A stretch of DNA of 64,000 nucleotides, from NCBI GenBank assembly GCA_027257055.1, contig JAPVLO010000277.1, positions 1,116,001-1,180,000 on the forward strand. Direction: 5' to 3'. Source of the DNA: Cephalopachus bancanus (Eukaryota; Chordata; Mammalia; Primates; Tarsiidae). A model generated the notes under the pieces. It was not told where the DNA came from. It ran no database searches and saw nothing but the letters and a program-made list of their open reading frames with translations. Both the position numbers and the translations under genes were made by a program. Positions 60,509 through 64,000 of this stretch are shown piece after piece (the stretch's first letter is position 1; each line of letters begins with the position of its first letter).

Positions 60509-61419
60509 AATCAGTCAAATGGAAACTTGAACACTGACTGGATATTCATGATGTTAAAGAGGGTGGTTAATTTGTTTAGAACGATAATTTAAAGAGCCCT
60601 TGTAGCTTTTAGAGACACATACAAAACTATTTACAGATGAAATGATATGCTGTCTGTAAATCTGATTCCAAATGATATGGTACGGGGGAAGTGGGGAGGG
60701 ACAAAGTGGGACTGCTGGTCACGCATTGATGCTTGTCGAAGTTGGGGGATGAATATTCTACTCTCTACTTTTTGAAAATTTCTGTCTTGAAAAACTTGCT
60801 TGAAGGGCAAAAACTGAACTTGACATTAAAGGAAGAGTGGTGATGGATCAAAGCAAGAGAGTCAAATACCACTGACAGGCTAATCCGAGCCCTGCCTCTT
60901 CCGCTCTAAACCTCCTGGGAGGCAGGCGCTCTGGTGTCCACCCTGCAGGGTCTAAGGGTGCTTCCTCGCACAACTACTTCCCCCTGGAATGAGCTGCGCT
61001 GTATTCCCATTCAAAGCCACTCCTGTCGCTTTTGGAGAAAGGACAGGAAGTGTGTGGGATTCCAAAAGGCTCCTTCCCAGGGCAGGGGTCCAGATCTGGG
61101 GTCTAAGATGGGTCTGGCTCTTGGCGACCTCTTTTCCCCTCATCTTGGACACACACCACACGGCTGCCTGTGGCCTACTGCTGCAGGTCACACACAGAAC
61201 TCCCCCAAAGCACACTCGTCGCGTGGGGCTTCACTTTCCCTGGCGGAGAAAGGGGCAGACTCGGCTGGAAGGCAGTCACTGGATCACCCTGCTGCGCGAG
61301 GCAAAAACGAAACCACGATTTTGAGCCTAGACGCTACTATAACCAAAGCGATATATCCGGAGTAGCACTACTCCAGTTCTGCTCACTTTCGAGTCTTCTA
61401 ACACGCCCTGGGACCGTGT
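60509..61419. other. Intron 2 single-copy DNA
   Basis: Overlapping frames of 87-143 codons at 60934-61365 on both strands have no family resemblance. Confidence 0.5.
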
Positions 61420-61575
61420 CCTCCACTCTGGACTGCAGAACAGCCGAACTCGGGCTATGTCCTGGGCTCAGAATGCCCTCCCCTGCACACAGCAAGCGCC
61501 TACTCATCCTTTAGGATTCAACAGAGCCCCTCTTCCCCAGGAAGCCTAGCTCTGACTCCCAGAGCCAAAGCTGGT
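61420..61575 (+). mobile_element. L2 LINE fragment
   Basis: 'CTCAGAATGCCCTCCCCTGC', 'CTACTCATCCTTTAGGATTC' and 'TTCCCCAGGAAGCCTAGCTC' are the L2 3' end order. Confidence 0.75.
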
Positions 61576-61934
61576 GTGAATATCCTAAGGGCTCCGTGGA
61601 ACCTGGAATCAAACCCTGAGCTCTTCATACACTGCCCTGAGATTGTGCCTCTGTGTGTGGCCTCCCTTCACGGCTGGGATTCTGAGACCATCTGCTCATT
61701 TTGCATCTCCAAAGCCTGGCAAGTGCCCGGCTCCCAGGCAGAAATACTTCTCCGCTGGTTGACAGAAGCGAATGGTGTTCATAAGGCAGTCGCCCCTCCA
61801 TGAATCTCCACAGCCTCCCAGACACTCCGACACCTAACAGGTTTATTCATAACAGGAAAGCAGAAACAAAGGAACAAAAAACTGAGGCCACTCTCAAGTC
61901 ACTTCACCCGTGGTTTCCCGAAGTTGATTTCACA

Positions 61935-62065
61935 GGCCAGGCACAGTGGCTCACGCCTGTAATCCCAGCACTGTGGGAGGCTGAGGTGGGAGGACCACTG
62001 GAGCCCCCGAGGCTGTAGTGAGTGAGCTATGATCACACCACTGCACTCCAGCCTGGGAGGGAGGG
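61935..62065 (+). mobile_element. Alu-like monomer fragment
   Basis: 'GGCCAGGCACAGTGGCTCAC' to 'CACTGCACTCCAGCCTGGG'. Left start joined directly to right end, A-tail missing. Confidence 0.88.
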
Positions 62066-62329
62066 AAGCTGATTTCACATTTCAGTGGTTAAGTATTTCA
62101 CTTCATCTGAGAAAAAACACAATTAGTCCATCAAACCCAAGATTTCAATGGTGCTGTTGCTTACAATGACGCAGATGGCATGAATTCGAATCCGATGCCC
62201 AGGCAAACTCAGGAAGGCTTGAGGTTAATAAGGAGCATGGGGTACCGGGAAAGACCAAGTCAACCTACATGATTACAGGGGTAAGCTGGAAGACACTGGA
62301 TTCTACGGACCTCCAAAAGCCCTTCTCAT

Positions 62330-62500
62330 TATTTCTGTACCTCGCCTGATTCCTTCACCTTACACATTCAGACACACAAGCAGAGAGGGGCCCAGTGAGT
62401 TGCCCAAAGTCACATGGCAGGAAAAGGAGGGTCTGGGCCAGGATCCCAGAGCTCCTCGATGCCAGACCAACATGCTTTCACCTCTGGTGACTGCTGGGCT
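62330..62500 (+). mobile_element. MIR
   Basis: 'GTGAGTTGCCCAAAGTCACA', then 'CAGGATCCCAGAGCTCC', follows the MIR 3' half. Confidence 0.65.
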
Positions 62501-62839
62501 CCTGGGTGCCCTCAGGTAGCAGGCTGAGAGCGGCAGCTCACAGAGGAGCATCAGAAGTCAACAGGTCCTGCAGCGGGGCACCATACTTCGGCTTAAAGGG
62601 GCACCCACTAAAGATTTCTAAGGATGCTCTAGCTTTGAACTGGCTATTAATTACATACTCCAAGACTGAAAAATATGTTCTTACACATGCAACTCTCTCA
62701 TTTGGTCAGCTGTCTATTGTTGACAGTTCACACAATTTCTCATTTTTGCTCTATTTAAGGGGTCAGGACTTCAAGAGCCAGCCTGGGTCACTAATCTTGC
62801 AGAAACTGCTTTCTGTGCTGAAGTGAATTAAGTGTCACG

Positions 62840-63092
62840 CCACGATCATAGCTCACCTCAATCAGGGCGTCTTGGGCTCAGACAATCCTTCCTTCAGCCT
62901 CCCAAATAGTTAGAACTATAGGCAAGCGCCACCATGCCTGGCTAATTTTTTTATTTTTATTTTTTTTTTGTAGAGATGAAGTCTTGCTATGTTTCCCAGG
63001 CTGGTTTGGAACTCCTGGGCTCAAGCAATCCTCTCACCTCGGCCTTCCAAAGTGCTGGGATTACACGCGTGAGCCACCATGCCTGGTCTGAA
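62840..63092 (-). mobile_element. Alu, older type
   Basis: Reverse element, 'CCACGATCATAGCTCACCTC' to 'GAGCCACCATGCCTGGTC'. Right end truncated. Confidence 0.9.
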
Positions 63093-63619
63093 TTGACTTT
63101 AAATAGCAACTTATATGGCTAATTAATAGTTTAGATATACCCATGCCTGTATAGGTAACTAAAAATCAAGAATTAATGCCTAACAGTGGTTATCTCTGGA
63201 TGCTAAGATTACCGATTATTTGCACATCAGTTTATCTGAGTTTTTCATTTTTCCTTGCTAAACACACACTGAGTCCAATAAAAGAAAGATAAAGCTGTAC
63301 TGATGCTATTTGAAGAAAAAATATTATGTGTTTTCCCGAAGCCATCTTTGGCCTGGAAAACGTTTTCTTTTCAAAAAACAAGCAGTATTTTCCTATAACT
63401 GTGCACTCACTGGGAACCACATTCTTTATTTAGGGTCAAGTTAAGTTCTCTCTACACGCTAGGGAAAGGTTTTATTTGCTGTTTGTTTTTCCCCGCCTAC
63501 TCAATTTTGAGGGGTAACCTGTATTAGTGCCTCTCTTTACCTGGTTTGATTTATGATCTTGGAAGTCAGGTCATTCTTTTCTAGGGTAAAGAAAGAAGGG
63601 GGGGGAGTCTCCCCCAACT
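63093..63619. other. Intron 2 AT-rich repeat-poor DNA
   Basis: No repeat or exon recognised. A G9 run lies at about 63600. Confidence 0.5.
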
Positions 63620-63820
63620 AATACCTGATAAAATATCTGAAGAGGTCATTGTGGACCTTGACAGAGACATACAATTTCAACCCAATCTGATAAAGCAACA
63701 ACTAGAACACTTTTATCAGAAGAAAATGTAATTTGCCATTTCCCAGCTCAATGGATGAATTTTTTTTTTAATCTGGAATGACAGACATCATAAGATAGGA
63801 AAAGTTACAGATAAGAAACC
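63620..63820. promoter_or_regulatory. Cluster of five WGATAR motifs in GATA4 intron 2
   Basis: TGATAA at 63626-63631 and 63688-63693, its reverse TTATCA at 63713-63718, AGATAG at 63793-63798 and AGATAA at 63809-63814. No repeat covers this block. GATA factors bind such sites and GATA4 is known to be regulated by GATA-dependent enhancers, so an autoregulatory element is possible. Motif density alone is weak evidence. Confidence 0.35.
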
Positions 63821-64000
63821 AAACCGAGTTGTTTGAATCAAATCCGATTGTCTGGCCCCAGTCAGGCTCCCACACCTGCTTGGAATGGGTCAATGGGCAA
63901 CTCCTGGCATGCTCCCCAAAGGGTTTGGAAACATTGCAAAAGTGGTGAACTTTGAGACTCCAGCGTTTATTTTGCGATTATAATTAACCTGCTCACCAGT

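Overview
The window is primate nuclear DNA. It is saturated with dimeric Alu (7SL-derived) SINEs in both orientations, together with L1, L2, MIR, MaLR-LTR and hAT remnants. The commonest Alu type differs from the human one: 'GGCTCAGCCTGTAATCC' lacks the usual CACG, the first arm carries 'GGGTTCGAGACCC', and the mid-linker reads 'ACAATAAATCAAAAA'. This points to a strepsirrhine primate, most likely a lemur. That assignment is an inference from repeat structure only.

Two protein-coding genes are recognisable, both on the minus strand. The right two thirds of the window holds the 3' part of GATA4: coding exons 3 to 7 (31843 down to 23055, in human exon numbering), the 3' UTR down to a poly(A) signal near 21490, and about 32 kb of intron 2 running off the right edge. 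All exon-intron junctions are AG/GT and the reading frame is continuous through both zinc fingers to the stop. Exon 2 (transactivation domain) and exon 1 lie beyond 64000. To the left is the 5' part of NEIL2: the first coding exon (7588-7449) and, further upstream, a CpG-rich promoter island (about 9400-10900). The remaining NEIL2 exons lie beyond position 1. The order GATA4 then NEIL2 on the same strand matches mammalian chromosome 8p23-type synteny.

Between the two genes, about 11 kb of repeat-rich DNA contains one notable insert: a processed, intronless copy of cystatin A (stefin A) at 18753-19263. It has a complete 98-codon open frame, an AATAAA signal, an A-tail and near-perfect target-site duplications. 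The NEIL2 island also holds an unusual minisatellite of about 117-bp units packed with GC boxes (about 10000-10790).

The other coding-length open frames are Alu sequence read through, or GC-rich CpG-island frames. They are not annotated as genes. Most of the structure is transposon stratigraphy: young CpG-rich Alus nested in older Alus and in L1 3' ends, many with visible target-site duplications. There is also an Alu with a triplicated right arm, a 464-bp hAT element with terminal inverted repeats and 8-bp duplications, two local segmental duplications, and a repeat-free cluster of GATA motifs at 63626-63814 inside GATA4 intron 2 that may be a regulatory element.
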